Below, piece by piece: positions 1 to 8,549 of a stretch of DNA of 43,484 bases. The DNA is from Collinsella aerofaciens. Lineage in GTDB: Bacteria; Actinomycetota; Coriobacteriia; Coriobacteriales; Coriobacteriaceae. Where the stretch lies: the NCBI RefSeq assembly GCF_015670795.1, contig NZ_JADPCJ010000021.1:1-43484 (forward strand), written 5' to 3'. Within the stretch, counting starts at the first letter, position 1, and each line of letters opens with the position of its first letter. Made by a program: the position numbers and the translations under genes. The notes beneath the pieces were generated by a model. The model did no database searches and was not told where the DNA came from. It worked only from the letters and a program-made list of their open reading frames with translations.

Positions 1-118
1 CAGGGATTAGTTCTCCTTCCGGTAAGGGCCCAGGTAGACTACCTGGTCGATAGACGGCAGGTGCAAGGGCGGCGACGTCCTCAGCCGAGCCGCACTAATC
101 GCCCGAGCTCTTCCGGAA
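1..118 (+). rRNA. 23S ribosomal RNA, 3' end (partial)
   Basis: The first ~118 bases match the conserved 3' end of bacterial 23S rRNA: the ACCTGGTCGATAGAC segment near 40-55, the CGTCCTCAGCCGAGC helix near 76-90 and the ACTAAT motif at 94-99, about 20 nt before the mature end in known 23S genes. The 5' part lies outside the window. The exact 3' end is an estimate. The 140-nt spacer to 5S holds no tRNA that I can fold. Confidence 0.93.
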
Positions 119-261
119 CCGCACCTCGCGGCCCGCGGGACATGCGCTCTGAAGCGCGGTCCGGGCACGAGGATGCCCCCGAGTCACCTTTCCTATGCGC
201 CATGCGGCCCCCAGGGCACGTGAGAGACACCGGATCACCGTAACGGTGGGCGCCGCCCACC

Positions 262-378
262 GGTCAGCGGCCAGAGCATGGGGGGCACGCCCGGTCCCGT
301 TCCGAACCCGGAAGCTAAGCCCCATCGCGCCGAGAGTACTGCGGGGTCAGCCCGTGGGAGGCCAGGGCGCCGCTGACC
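262..378 (+). rRNA. 5S ribosomal RNA
   Basis: The ends are set by the closing helix: GGTCAGCGGC at 262-271 pairs with GCCGCTGACC at 369-378, giving a 117-nt RNA of normal size. Inside are the conserved CCCGTTCCGAACCCGGAAG segment (about 295-313) and TAAGCCCCATCGCGCC of loops B and C. It is the last gene of the rrn operon; no tRNA follows before the terminator. Confidence 0.96.
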
Positions 379-413
379 GGTGGACGGCACCGAGCCGTCG
401 CATCGACTTGAAG

Positions 414-446
414 AAGGGGGAGGCCTCGCGGCCTCCCCCTTTTTTG
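414..446 (+). terminator. rrn operon intrinsic terminator
   Basis: GGGGGAGGC (416-424) pairs with GCCTCCCCC (431-439) around a 6-nt loop and is followed by six T. It lies 35 nt after 5S rRNA and is the expected end of the rRNA transcript. Confidence 0.93.
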
Positions 447-512
447 CGTTTACACTTCACAATGTCGTTGCATTTCACCTGTAACCCGGTTGGGCTTATG
501 GGTAATGAGCTT

Positions 513-980
513 TTATTTAAAGACAATAAATCGAATCACAAGTGCAACTGCTATGACCACAATGATCAAAAGCAGGATTGTCAGTCGATGCTGCTTGCGT
601 CGTTTATTTGACGAAACGAAGATTGATTTTCCCTGTTTTGGCGTTTCGAGATAACGAGCCGAATGCGTTAAGGTTTGCTTAGGTCGGGGACCTCTTTGCT
701 GCCGAGTTATGGGCGTTTTCGTCGGGTCGTCATTGATTGCGCTGTTTTTTGATAACGGTGCATCTTTTAGATATACGGGATCGCCCGATGCGACGCCCAT
801 ATGCTTACGTCCCGTTTGGGCATCCTCGAGCGTTTGATATCGATTTCTCGTCACATATTCGGGCTCTGCATCATTAATGGGCTCTTGCGAGATGTGGGGG
901 CGATGGAACCGTGGCGGCTGCGTGGAAATATCTTCCCCCTGCGTCGGCATAAACATATTGTTCTGGTTTTGGTCGTCCAT
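513..980 (-). CDS. small protein with C-terminal membrane anchor, function unknown
   Basis: 155 residues, family not recognised. The first ~120 residues are hydrophilic, rich in Asn, Gln, Pro, Thr and Lys, and look disordered. A basic stretch (NKRRKQHR) precedes one strongly hydrophobic segment at about residues 131-152 (LTILLLIIVVIAVALVIRF), and the protein ends three residues later. This is a tail-anchored layout with the bulk probably in the cytoplasm. The start at 980 has a good ribosome site (AAAGGG, 5-6 nt upstream). It is convergent with the rRNA operon and its 3' end lies ~70 bp past the rrn terminator. A shadow ORF is the alternative, but the RBS and clean membrane segment argue for a real gene. 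Confidence 0.72.
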   Translation of the reverse strand: MDDQNQNNMFMPTQGEDISTQPPRFHRPHISQEPINDAEPEYVTRNRYQTLEDAQTGRKHMGVASGDPVYLKDAPLSKNSAINDDPTKTPITRQQRGPRPKQTLTHSARYLETPKQGKSIFVSSNKRRKQHRLTILLLIIVVIAVALVIRFIVFK

Positions 981-1257
981 GATGCCCTTTAGCTCGTTAC
1001 CAACAACGTGTACGCGCTCATTGTAAGCCCCTTGTTATTTGTAGCTGTGGACATACTCGTTATTTAAGCTCTGGTTCAAAGAACCTTAACCTTCCTAAAA
1101 CCTTAGTGCTACACACTTAGATATGCTTATAGTACTGGACTCAAAAAACTTTATAGTCGATGTATATATGAGCATCGGGTGGGCATATATAAGAGCGTCA
1201 AAAGAAGTCCCAGTCACCTAGAAGATGACTCGGCAGTCCTATAAAGGAGTGGTAAAC

Positions 1258-1689
1258 ATGGCAAGTATGGTTCCTTATCGTTCGGTTTTTGGCGTTCGTC
1301 CCTCTGCAAGCTCGCTGTTCGATCTGTTTGATGATATGAGCGACCTAGCGAACAGCTCGATTGCCTCTAAGGCGTTCCCCGTTGACGTTGAGGATAAGGG
1401 CGATGGCTATGAGGTCAAGGCTTATCTGACCGGCGTCGCCAAGGACGATATCGATGTCGAGCTTAACGAGGGCCGTCTGTCCATTAGCGTGAATGTCGAG
1501 GAAGACGAGGAGAACGAGGGCAAGAACTTCCTGCAGAAGGAGTTCAGCTCGTACAGCGCGACGCGTGGTGTGTATCTCAAGGATGCTTCGAGCGAAGGTC
1601 TCTCGGCTAAGTACGCCGACGGCATCCTGACCGTTACGGTTCCCAAGATTGTCGAGAAGAAGAACGTTACGAAGATCTCCATCGACTAA
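1258..1689 (+). CDS. Hsp20 / small heat-shock protein (alpha-crystallin domain)
   Basis: 143 residues, normal for a bacterial small heat-shock protein: an ATP-independent chaperone that holds unfolding proteins in the cytoplasm as large oligomers. The N-terminus (PYRSVFGVRP, then a hydrophobic SSLFDLFDDM) is typical. The alpha-crystallin domain spans about residues 40-140, from FPVDVEDKGDGYEVKAYLTGV to a C-terminal beta-strand with the usual AxYxDGILTVTVPK element. The start at 1258 is chosen because AAAGGAG lies 8 nt upstream; an in-frame ATG at 1225 has no such site. It is a single gene closed by the terminator at 1722-1757. I searched the 277-bp upstream region for CIRCE (TTAGCACTC..GAGTGCTAA) and HAIR (CTTGAGT..ACTCAAG) and found neither. 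Confidence 0.95.
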   Translation: MASMVPYRSVFGVRPSASSLFDLFDDMSDLANSSIASKAFPVDVEDKGDGYEVKAYLTGVAKDDIDVELNEGRLSISVNVEEDEENEGKNFLQKEFSSYSATRGVYLKDASSEGLSAKYADGILTVTVPKIVEKKNVTKISID

Positions 1690-1721
1690 CTTCGTTGGTG
1701 TTCTGCGCTATTAAAAGATAA

Positions 1722-1757
1722 CAAAAGGGGCTGGGAAGCGATTCCCGGCCCCTTTTG
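1722..1757. terminator. bidirectional terminator between hsp20 and yycJ
   Basis: CAAAAGGGGCTGGGAA (1722-1737) pairs with TTCCCGGCCCCTTTTG (1742-1757) with a single G-T wobble and a 4-nt loop. The A/T ends give a U-tract in both directions, so it can serve both convergent genes. Confidence 0.9.
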
Positions 1758-1771
1758 CTGTCTAGGACAGT

Positions 1772-2581
1772 CTATTGAATGGTTGCTGGCCGATACTGGC
1801 TTGCGGGGCGTATCGAGAGATTTCGCGATCCTTGGAGAAGGGTAGCGGAGCTGCCGACCTCGTCATCCAGGGTTGCGGCTAGAGCTTTGGCATAGCTTTT
1901 GACGGTAAGACTCGGGCGATTGTTATCTTGGCTGATATGCATGGCAAAAAGCTGTTCGGTGCGATCGGTAACAAGCTCGCGTGCGGCTTCGGCGGCCTGA
2001 TCGTTGGACAGATGCCCTTTTGTAGATAGGATGCGCTCCTGAAGAAAGCGGGGATATTCTCCCTCGCGCAGCATGGTCACATCGTGGTTGCTTTCGAGCG
2101 CGAGGACTCGACAATCTTTGAGGGTATTCATGGCCTGGCTCGATAGCTCTCCGGTGTCGGTGGCAAAGCCGATGGAATCATCGAGGGCGTCGAATCGATA
2201 GCCGACTGGATTGATGACATCGTGTGATGTTGAGTAGGTTTGCACCTGGATGCCGGCAATGGATAGGGTGTCACCGGGATCGAATTCCTCGACAGGCAGA
2301 TGCGAAAGATTTTCTTTGCTCGAAAGTGTGCCCCTGCTGGCAAAGAGGGGGCCGTGCCAGTGCTTGCACCAGACATCGAGGCCCTTGATGTGATCGGTAT
2401 GCTCATGAGTAATGAGAAGAGCCGAGACGTTGTCTGCCGAGAGCCCCAGTTCTGTCATGCGCTTTAATGTCTCGCGGCGAGAAAGACCGTTGTCAATCAT
2501 GATGAGCCCCCGGGGGCCTTCGATGAGCGCGCAGTTGCCTTTTGAGCCGCTGCCAAGGATATGAAGGTGCAGACGAGACAT
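1772..2581 (-). CDS. YycJ/WalJ-type metallo-beta-lactamase-fold hydrolase
   Basis: 269 residues. The N-terminus LHILGSGSKGNCALIE and the metal motif THEHTDHIKGL (HxHxDH) identify the YycJ/WalJ/VicX branch of the metallo-beta-lactamase fold. Further metal ligands fit: HDV in the middle, TDTGELS, and the C-terminal AMHISQDNN. These are cytoplasmic two-metal hydrolases, probably nucleases linked to DNA mismatch repair or cell-wall signalling in Bacillus relatives; the substrate here is unknown. The start at 2581 (MSRLHLHILG) fits the family start; the extra 27 upstream residues do not resemble it and would overlap the tilS promoter. The ribosome site is weak. It is divergent from tilS, 48 bp apart, and does not sit beside walKR here. 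Confidence 0.9.
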   Translation of the reverse strand: MSRLHLHILGSGSKGNCALIEGPRGLIMIDNGLSRRETLKRMTELGLSADNVSALLITHEHTDHIKGLDVWCKHWHGPLFASRGTLSSKENLSHLPVEEFDPGDTLSIAGIQVQTYSTSHDVINPVGYRFDALDDSIGFATDTGELSSQAMNTLKDCRVLALESNHDVTMLREGEYPRFLQERILSTKGHLSNDQAAEAARELVTDRTEQLFAMHISQDNNRPSLTVKSYAKALAATLDDEVGSSATLLQGSRNLSIRPASQYRPATIQ

Positions 2582-2629
2582 AAGATTCCAAAGGATACAA
2601 TGGGTGCGAACGAATAGAGGAGGAAGCAA

Positions 2630-4171
2630 ATGCCAACGGTATCTCAGCATTATGGACACCATGCTGCATCGTGGGCTGATGATAAGGCCCTGGCAACGCG
2701 GCAGACGGCTGCCCCCGTGGTGCTCATGGTATCAGGTGGTGCGGACTCGACGGCTTTGCTCCTTATGGCGTGCACATCAAAGTTGGATATTCAGGATGGG
2801 CGTGGTGTAGCTCCCATCGCGCGCGAGCGACTGCACGTGCTGCATGTGAACCATCATCTGCGCGGTGAGGCATCCGATGGCGACGAGGCCTTTGTGCGCG
2901 GCCTATGCGCACAATATGGCTTGCCGCTGTGTGTTGAGCATGCCTATTTTGATGATGAATCGGGCAATATCGAGGCGGCTGCCCGCGAGGTGCGCTATGC
3001 CGCGGCGCGGAGGTATGTCCGCGAGCTCTGCGCCCAGACGGGGGCACCGCGAACGGCGGCTCGTATCTGCACCGCGCACACGTCTTCGGATCGCGCGGAA
3101 ACGTTTTTGATGAACGCGATTAAGGGTTCGGGGCCCGCTGGTCTATCGAGCATTCCCCGCCGAAGGAATATCGTGGTGCGTCCCTTGCTCGACCTGACTC
3201 ATGATGAGCTCGTGGGCTATCTGCAGGTGCATGGTCAGCCGTGGCGAGAGGACGAGAGCAACGAGGACGTGTCGTACTTGCGTAACTACGTGCGCCATCG
3301 GGTGATGCCGGTGGTGGCGCAGCGCAACGCGAGCGTCTGTAAGACGATTGGCGCCGCCTGCGAGATCTTAGGCGATGAGGACGCATTTCTTTCCCAGCTT
3401 TCCGCGCAGGCGTTTCGAAGCTGCCTGCGTAAGGAGGCGGCGGGTGCACTGGTCCTTGACGCTCGCCGACTGGCCGCGGCCGAGGTGGTGATTGCTCGGC
3501 GTATGGTGCGACTGGCAATTAAGCGTATCGACCCCGACGCTCGCCCGGAGATGCGGCATGTGGAGCGCGTGCTTGCCTGTATCGCCGAAGGCTCGGGTTC
3601 GGTCACGCTGCCGGCGGGAATCGATGCGCGCGTGGAGTTTGGCATGCTGTCATTCAAGGCCCCGGCGGCGCGCGAGGGGTTAGTTGCCGATTGGGTCACC
3701 ATTCCCGGTCGATTGCCGCTGGGGGCGGGCCGCATCCTGGTGGCAGAGACGATGGCCGTCGAGCCGGGGTGCGATATTGTGCGCCGTGCCCGTGAACTCG
3801 CGGGTGCCGGAGGGGTGGCCGCTATGGTGGATGCCGCGACGCTGGGCTTTGCCGATCGCGATAGCGAACGGATGCTCGCCGGCTCGCGCGGGGAGATTCC
3901 CGCCGAGGCGCGTTTGGCGCGTCTGTGGGTAGACGGTCCCGCGCCGGGGGATGTGATGTGTCCGTTGGGTATGAGTGGGCGAAGCAAGAAAGTATCCGAC
4001 CTGCTCAACGAGGCTCGTATCCCCGTTTCTGAGCGCGCAGGCGTTCCTGTGGTGAGAACGGCTCCGGGAGGTGCCGTGGTATGGGTCGCAGGCGTTCGCA
4101 CGGACGAGCGTTTTAAATGCACGGCCGCAACGCGCGTGGCGTATCTGCTTCGCGTGGTCGATGCGGAATAG
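2630..4171 (+). CDS. tilS: tRNA(Ile)-lysidine synthase TilS
   Basis: 513 residues. TilS uses ATP to attach lysine to C34 of the tRNA-Ile2 anticodon, changing it from AUG to AUA reading; it is essential in most bacteria. The PP-loop SGGADS is at residues 35-40, followed by HVNHHLRG, the AARE-V-RYAA region and HTSSDRAETFLMNAIKGSG, all typical of the N-terminal ligase domain. GLSSIPRRR and RPLLDLTHDEL follow, and a C-terminal TilS-type domain covers roughly the last 90 residues. A strong AGGAGGAAG lies just before the ATG. It starts the tilS-hpt-ftsH cluster known from many Gram-positives, with a 147-bp gap before hpt. Confidence 0.96.
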   Translation: MPTVSQHYGHHAASWADDKALATRQTAAPVVLMVSGGADSTALLLMACTSKLDIQDGRGVAPIARERLHVLHVNHHLRGEASDGDEAFVRGLCAQYGLPLCVEHAYFDDESGNIEAAAREVRYAAARRYVRELCAQTGAPRTAARICTAHTSSDRAETFLMNAIKGSGPAGLSSIPRRRNIVVRPLLDLTHDELVGYLQVHGQPWREDESNEDVSYLRNYVRHRVMPVVAQRNASVCKTIGAACEILGDEDAFLSQLSAQAFRSCLRKEAAGALVLDARRLAAAEVVIARRMVRLAIKRIDPDARPEMRHVERVLACIAEGSGSVTLPAGIDARVEFGMLSFKAPAAREGLVADWVTIPGRLPLGAGRILVAETMAVEPGCDIVRRARELAGAGGVAAMVDAATLGFADRDSERMLAGSRGEIPAEARLARLWVDGPAPGDVMCPLGMSGRSKKVSDLLNEARIPVSERAGVPVVRTAPGGAVVWVAGVRTDERFKCTAATRVAYLLRVVDAE

Positions 4172-4318
4172 CGTTTCACGTCAGCTATTCTGTGCGACGT
4201 TGACGGTATTCCCGCGCTGATGGCGTACGGGCTGGAAAATATACCCCGTGCGCTGCTAGAATGTGAAGTTCGCGTCCATACGGCGGTGTGTGGGCGATAA
4301 GCACAAGAAAGGGTTGTC

Positions 4319-4867
4319 ATGGCTTCTCAACATCCGGATATCGAGAAGGTTCTGTTTACGCAGGAGGATATCGAGGGTATCGTCTCTCGCCTAGGCGAGC
4401 AGATTACTCGCGACTACGCGGGTAAGGATCTGGTGCTGATTGCGGTCCTGCGTGGCGCCGTGGTCTTTATGGGCGACCTGATGCGCAAGATCGAGCTGCC
4501 GACCAACATCGATTTCATGGCTGTTTCGAGCTATGGTGACGGCGTGAAGTCCTCGGGTATCGTGCGTATCATTAAGGACCTGGATATCGACATCCGCGGT
4601 CGCGACGTGCTGATCGTCGAGGACATTCTGGACTCGGGCCTGACGCTCAAGTATCTGATGAAGAACCTCGAGAGCCGCAAGCCCGCTTCTCTGGAGGTCG
4701 CCGCCTTCCTGTGGAAGGACGTTGAGGACCGTACCTCGGCCATCACGCCCAAGTATGTTGGAACCCATTGCCCCGATGCCTTTGTGGTGGGCTACGGCCT
4801 CGATTATGCCGAGCGCTATCGTAACCTTCCGTATCTGGGCATTTTGAAACCGGAGGTTTATTCGTAA
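4319..4867 (+). CDS. hpt: hypoxanthine phosphoribosyltransferase
   Basis: 182 residues, full length. It salvages hypoxanthine and guanine by transferring phosphoribose from PRPP to give IMP and GMP. The PRPP-binding motif VEDILDSGLTL is at residues 100-110, the flexible-loop SSYGDGVKSSG at 70-80, and the C-terminal GLDYAERYRNLPYLG binds the base. The ATG at 4319 overlaps a TTGTC after an AAAGGG ribosome site. It ends 1 nt before ftsH begins, so the two are almost certainly cotranscribed and translationally coupled. A TAGAAT at 4257-4262 could be a local -10 element, but it lacks a good -35. Confidence 0.97.
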   Translation: MASQHPDIEKVLFTQEDIEGIVSRLGEQITRDYAGKDLVLIAVLRGAVVFMGDLMRKIELPTNIDFMAVSSYGDGVKSSGIVRIIKDLDIDIRGRDVLIVEDILDSGLTLKYLMKNLESRKPASLEVAAFLWKDVEDRTSAITPKYVGTHCPDAFVVGYGLDYAERYRNLPYLGILKPEVYS

Positions 4868-4868
4868 G

Positions 4869-7010
4869 ATGCCCGACGACCGTAACGATAACAATTCCCA
4901 GACTCCCCGGGAGCCTAAGATCCCGGGGATGCCCGGAGGCAAGAAGCCCACGCGTACGGGCTGGCTGTATTTTATTTTGGCTTGCGCGCTCCTGGGCTAC
5001 GCCTTCTTTAACATGGGCTCCGGCTTTGCCAATTCCAGCAATACCGTAAAGCTCGCGACGAGCGAGATGGTGAGCGCCATCAAGCAGGATCGCGTCGAAG
5101 ATCTGACCTATACGGTTCAAGACGGAAGCGTGACGGGTCATTACTGGAAGACGAAGAAGGACAAGGGCGATACGAGCGAGCTCAAGAGCTTCTCCTCGAC
5201 CTATGTCGGCTCCGATTCGCTTGCCGAGCTTATGGCGGAGCACCCCGATACCAAGTACATCGTCAACACCAACGATCCCGATTTTTGGGGCGACTTGGCG
5301 ATGAGCGTGCTTCCGACGATCGCCCTGATCGCTATCATGTTCTACTTTATGCGTCAGATGATGGGCGCCAACAACAGGAACATGCAGTTTGGCAAGACCA
5401 ACGCCAAGACCAACGAGGCCACGCGCCCCAAGGTCAAGTTTGAAGACGTTGCCGGCGTGGACGAGGCAGTCGAGGAGCTCGAGGAGATCCGTGACTTTTT
5501 GAGCGATCCGGATCGCTATCGCAAACTGGGCGCCAAGATCCCGCGTGGCGTGTTGCTGGTGGGCCCTCCGGGCACCGGTAAAACGCTGCTGGCCAAGGCT
5601 GTTGCCGGCGAGGCGGGTGTGCCGTTCTTTAGCATCTCTGGTTCCGACTTTGTCGAGATGTTCGTGGGTGTCGGCGCCAGCCGTGTGCGTGACCTCTTTA
5701 AGGAGGCCAAGTCCCAGGCCCCGTCGATCATCTTCATCGATGAGATCGATGCCGTGGGACGTCAGCGCGGAGCCGGCCTGGGCGGCGGCCACGACGAGCG
5801 CGAGCAGACGCTCAACCAGCTGCTGGTCGAGATGGACGGTTTTGAGGAGAGCGAGTCGGTCATCCTGATTGCTGCGACCAACCGTCCTGACATCCTGGAT
5901 CCGGCATTGCTGCGTCCCGGTCGTTTTGACCGTCAGGTCACGGTCGACCGTCCGGATGTGAAGGGCCGCGAGCAGATCTTGCGCGTGCATGCCGAGAACA
6001 AGCCGATGGACGAGGACGTGAAGTTTGAGAAGCTCGCCCAGATGACCGTTGGCTTCACCGGTGCCGATTTGGCAAATCTGCTCAACGTGTCTGCGCTGCT
6101 GGCTGCCCGCCGCCATCGTTCCGTGATCTCGATGGATGAGGTCGAGGAGTCGATGGAGCGCGTGATTGCCGGCCCGCAGCGCAAGGGTCGCGTGATGACC
6201 GAGGCCGAGCGCACCACGATTGCCTACCACGAGAGCGGCCACGCCCTGGTGGGCCACATCCTGGAGCATTCCGATCCGGTCCACAAGATCTCGATCGTCA
6301 GCCGCGGCCAGGCGCTGGGCTATACGCTGCAGCTTCCGCAGGAGGACCACTTCCTCAAGACCAAGAACGAGATGCTCGACGAGCTTGCCGTGTTCTTGGG
6401 CGGTCGCGTTGCCGAGGAGCTCATGTGCGACGACATCACGTCGGGCGCGAGCAACGATTTGGAGCGCGCGACCAAGATGGCGCGCGAGATGGTCACGCGC
6501 CTGGGCATGAGCGAGGAACTGGGCACGCAAGTGTTTGGCGAGGCGCAGCATCAGGTATTCCTGGGCCGCGATTACGCCGATCACCAGGATTACTCCGAGG
6601 AGACGGCGCGCCGCATCGATATCGAGGTCCAGCGCATTATGCGTGAGGCCCATCGCCGTGCGGTCGAGATTTTGGATGCCCGTCGCGATCAGCTCGACCT
6701 GATGGCCAAGGTGCTGCTTGAGCGCGAGACCGTCGAAGGCGACGCCGTGAACGCCCTGCTCGACAACGAGTGGGATGCCTACCTTGAGCGCGAGGGCGAT
6801 ATCCTGGCAGCCAAGGAGGAGCGCAATGCCAAGGCAGCCGGCATGCCGACCAAGAAGCGCGCGCCTCGTATGAGCGAGGAGGAGCTGGCGGCCGATGCCG
6901 CGGCATTTGCGCAGGCGGCTATGCAGGAGGATGCCGAAGTCGCATCCGATGATGCTGACGATGACCATGCCGTCGTCGATGCCGATGCCGATGCCGACAC
7001 CGACAAATAG
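4869..7010 (+). CDS. ftsH: ATP-dependent zinc metalloprotease FtsH
   Basis: 713 residues. FtsH is a membrane-anchored hexameric AAA+ protease that degrades unassembled membrane proteins and some regulators. Transmembrane helices lie at about residues 32-50 and 143-161, with the small extracytoplasmic domain between. Walker A GPPGTGKT is at 232-239, Walker B IIFIDE at 287-292, then the arginine-finger region RPGRFDRQ. The zinc motif HESGH is at 454-458. The second region of homology reads [15 protein letters not shown], whereas most family members have NEAAL there. The last ~50 residues are an acidic Asp/Ala-rich tail. It is the last gene of the tilS-hpt-ftsH cluster and is closed by a terminator at 7023-7058. 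Confidence 0.98.
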   Translation: MPDDRNDNNSQTPREPKIPGMPGGKKPTRTGWLYFILACALLGYAFFNMGSGFANSSNTVKLATSEMVSAIKQDRVEDLTYTVQDGSVTGHYWKTKKDKGDTSELKSFSSTYVGSDSLAELMAEHPDTKYIVNTNDPDFWGDLAMSVLPTIALIAIMFYFMRQMMGANNRNMQFGKTNAKTNEATRPKVKFEDVAGVDEAVEELEEIRDFLSDPDRYRKLGAKIPRGVLLVGPPGTGKTLLAKAVAGEAGVPFFSISGSDFVEMFVGVGASRVRDLFKEAKSQAPSIIFIDEIDAVGRQRGAGLGGGHDEREQTLNQLLVEMDGFEESESVILIAATNRPDILDPALLRPGRFDRQVTVDRPDVKGREQILRVHAENKPMDEDVKFEKLAQMTVGFTGADLANLLNVSALLAARRHRSVISMDEVEESMERVIAGPQRKGRVMTEAERTTIAYHESGHALVGHILEHSDPVHKISIVSRGQALGYTLQLPQEDHFLKTKNEMLDELAVFLGGRVAEELMCDDITSGASNDLERATKMAREMVTRLGMSEELGTQVFGEAQHQVFLGRDYADHQDYSEETARRIDIEVQRIMREAHRRAVEILDARRDQLDLMAKVLLERETVEGDAVNALLDNEWDAYLEREGDILAAKEERNAKAAGMPTKKRAPRMSEEELAADAAAFAQAAMQEDAEVASDDADDDHAVVDADADADTDK

Positions 7011-7022
7011 TCTTTGTGGCGA

Positions 7023-7058
7023 AAGCCTCCGCGGGGAAACCTGCGGAGGCTTTTTCTT
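7023..7058 (+). terminator. ftsH intrinsic terminator
   Basis: AAGCCTCCGC (7023-7032) pairs with GCGGAGGCTT (7043-7052) around a 10-nt loop, followed by TTTCTTTT. It starts 12 nt after the ftsH stop codon. Confidence 0.93.
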
Positions 7059-7078
7059 TTGAGCGATATGGGGCCGTC

Positions 7079-7140
7079 TGTTGATTGGGGACAGACTTAA
7101 ATGAGCGTTTTCACGCATTTAAGTCTGTCCCCAATCAACA
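7079..7140. repeat. 25-bp perfect inverted repeat with GGGGACAGACTTAAA core
   Basis: The left arm 7079-7103 and the right arm 7116-7140 are perfect reverse complements of 25 nt, separated by 12 nt that can pair further (GCGT/ACGC). It follows the ftsH terminator directly and does not itself end in a T-run. The GGGGACAG core recalls the other GGGACA hairpins of this window. It is probably a dispersed REP/MITE-like element rather than a terminator. Confidence 0.85.
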
Positions 7141-7199
7141 TTGCTGCGGCACTTTGCTCGGCTAAAGCGTACAATAGCGCCTATGCGAAAGGGGAACAG

Positions 7200-8384
7200 A
7201 TGATCAACGAAACTATGTATGCTCGCGGTGCGGAAAGCTCCATCATCCGTGAGATTTTTAGCTATGGCCTTGAGCGCAAGGCGCAGATCGGTGCGGAAAA
7301 CGTATTTGATTTTTCGCTGGGCAATCCGAGCGTTCCGGCACCCGCTGCTGTGGCGGAGTCCATTAAGAAGGCCCTGGAGCTGCCGAGTGACCAGTTGCAC
7401 GGCTACACCCCCGCTCCGGGCCTGCCGCAATGTCGAGCGGCCGTCGCCGAATCGCTCAACCGCCGCTTTGGAACGAACTATGAGGGTAAGGACGTCTTTA
7501 TGACGGTGGGTGCCGCAGCTTCGCTCACCTGCACGCTCAACGCCGTTACGAACCCGGGCGACGAGGTTATTGTTATCGCCCCGTACTTTCCGGAGTATCG
7601 CGTTTGGATTGAGAAGGCCGGCTGTACGTGTGTTGAGGCGCTCGCCGATGAAGATACGTTCCAGCTGAGCGTGGACAACGTGCTCAAGGCGATCAGCGAT
7701 AAGACGGCGGCCGTCATCATTGACTCTCCCAACAATCCGACCGGTGCCGTATATACATGCGACACGCTGACGCGACTGGCCAATGTTCTGCGCGAGGCCA
7801 ACGCTCAGCGCGATCCCGAGAATCCGATTATGCTCATCTCGGATGAGCCGTACCGCGAGATTGTGTACGGTGCCGAGGTGCCTTGGGTGCCCTCGATCTA
7901 CGAGCACACCATCGTGTGCTACTCGTATTCCAAGTCGCTGTCGCTGCCGGGCGAGCGCGTGGGGTGGATCTTGGTTCCCAACACCAATCCGCAGGCTGCC
8001 CGTCTGATGCCGGCTGTTGCGGGTGCTGCCCGTACGCTAGGTTTTGTATGCGCACCGGCACTCTTCCAGCGCGTAATCATCGATTGCATCGATGAGCCGA
8101 GCGATGTCGAGGCCTATGCGCGCAACCGCACCGCGCTTACCGACGCACTAGCGGAGTACGGCTACACCTATGTTGAGCCGGATGGTGCATTCTACCTGTG
8201 GGTGAAGGCGCTGGAACCCGATGCGAATGCGTTTTGCGAGCGTGCAAAGAAGTATGAGTTGCTTGCGGTTCCCTCGGACAGCTTTGGTATGCCGGGTTGG
8301 TTCCGCCTGGGCTATTGCGTGAGTTACGAAACGATTATCAATTCGCTACCCGCTTGGAAACAGTTGGCGGACGAGTATCGTTAA
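7200..8384 (+). CDS. pyridoxal-phosphate aminotransferase, class I/II
   Basis: 394 residues, aspartate-aminotransferase fold (type I). It binds PLP through the lysine in SYSKSLSLPGERVGW; SPNNPTG forms the substrate-binding Asn/Pro motif, SDEPYREI supplies the cofactor Asp/Tyr, and the arginine for the carboxylate is in FRLGYC near the C-terminus. Many relatives are annotated as aspartate, aromatic or alanine aminotransferases; the sequence does not decide the amino acid. The start at 7200 has AAAGGGG 6 nt upstream. An in-frame ATG at 7101 lies inside the inverted repeat and is unlikely to be used. A TACAAT at 7170-7175 may be the -10 element. It appears monocistronic. Confidence 0.93.
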   Translation: MINETMYARGAESSIIREIFSYGLERKAQIGAENVFDFSLGNPSVPAPAAVAESIKKALELPSDQLHGYTPAPGLPQCRAAVAESLNRRFGTNYEGKDVFMTVGAAASLTCTLNAVTNPGDEVIVIAPYFPEYRVWIEKAGCTCVEALADEDTFQLSVDNVLKAISDKTAAVIIDSPNNPTGAVYTCDTLTRLANVLREANAQRDPENPIMLISDEPYREIVYGAEVPWVPSIYEHTIVCYSYSKSLSLPGERVGWILVPNTNPQAARLMPAVAGAARTLGFVCAPALFQRVIIDCIDEPSDVEAYARNRTALTDALAEYGYTYVEPDGAFYLWVKALEPDANAFCERAKKYELLAVPSDSFGMPGWFRLGYCVSYETIINSLPAWKQLADEYR

Positions 8385-8483
8385 AAGTAAAGCGCTCTGC
8401 CTACAATGTTTTACGTGAAACGGGGTTTGGTGTTAAGCCAGACCCCGTTGTCATGGACGTTGTGTCTTTGGGATGGAGTGGTT

Positions 8484-8512
8484 TTACGACTATCGAAGGC
8501 TATGCGTACAAT
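8484..8512 (+). promoter_or_regulatory. likely sigma-A promoter of the PHP phosphatase gene
   Basis: TTACGA (8484-8489) and TACAAT (8507-8512) are 17 bp apart, and the ATG follows 37 nt later with an AAGGAGA ribosome site. Confidence 0.5.
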
Positions 8513-8549
8513 GAATATAAGCGACGGCCGTGCCAGATAAGGAGACCTG

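Noticed and set aside
118..261. tRNA gene between 23S and 5S rRNA
   Set aside because: No cloverleaf or GGTTCGAATCC-type T-arm was found; the 5S leader repeats the GCGG stem of the 5S ends only.
1021..1257. HspR (HAIR) or HrcA (CIRCE) operator before hsp20
   Set aside because: I searched both strands and found only fragments such as GACTCAA; no CTTGAGT-N7-ACTCAAG or TTAGCACTC-N9-GAGTGCTAA.
4743..7118. 791-residue open frame opposite ftsH
   Set aside because: Frame shadow of a GC-rich gene; the plus-strand FtsH has all catalytic motifs.
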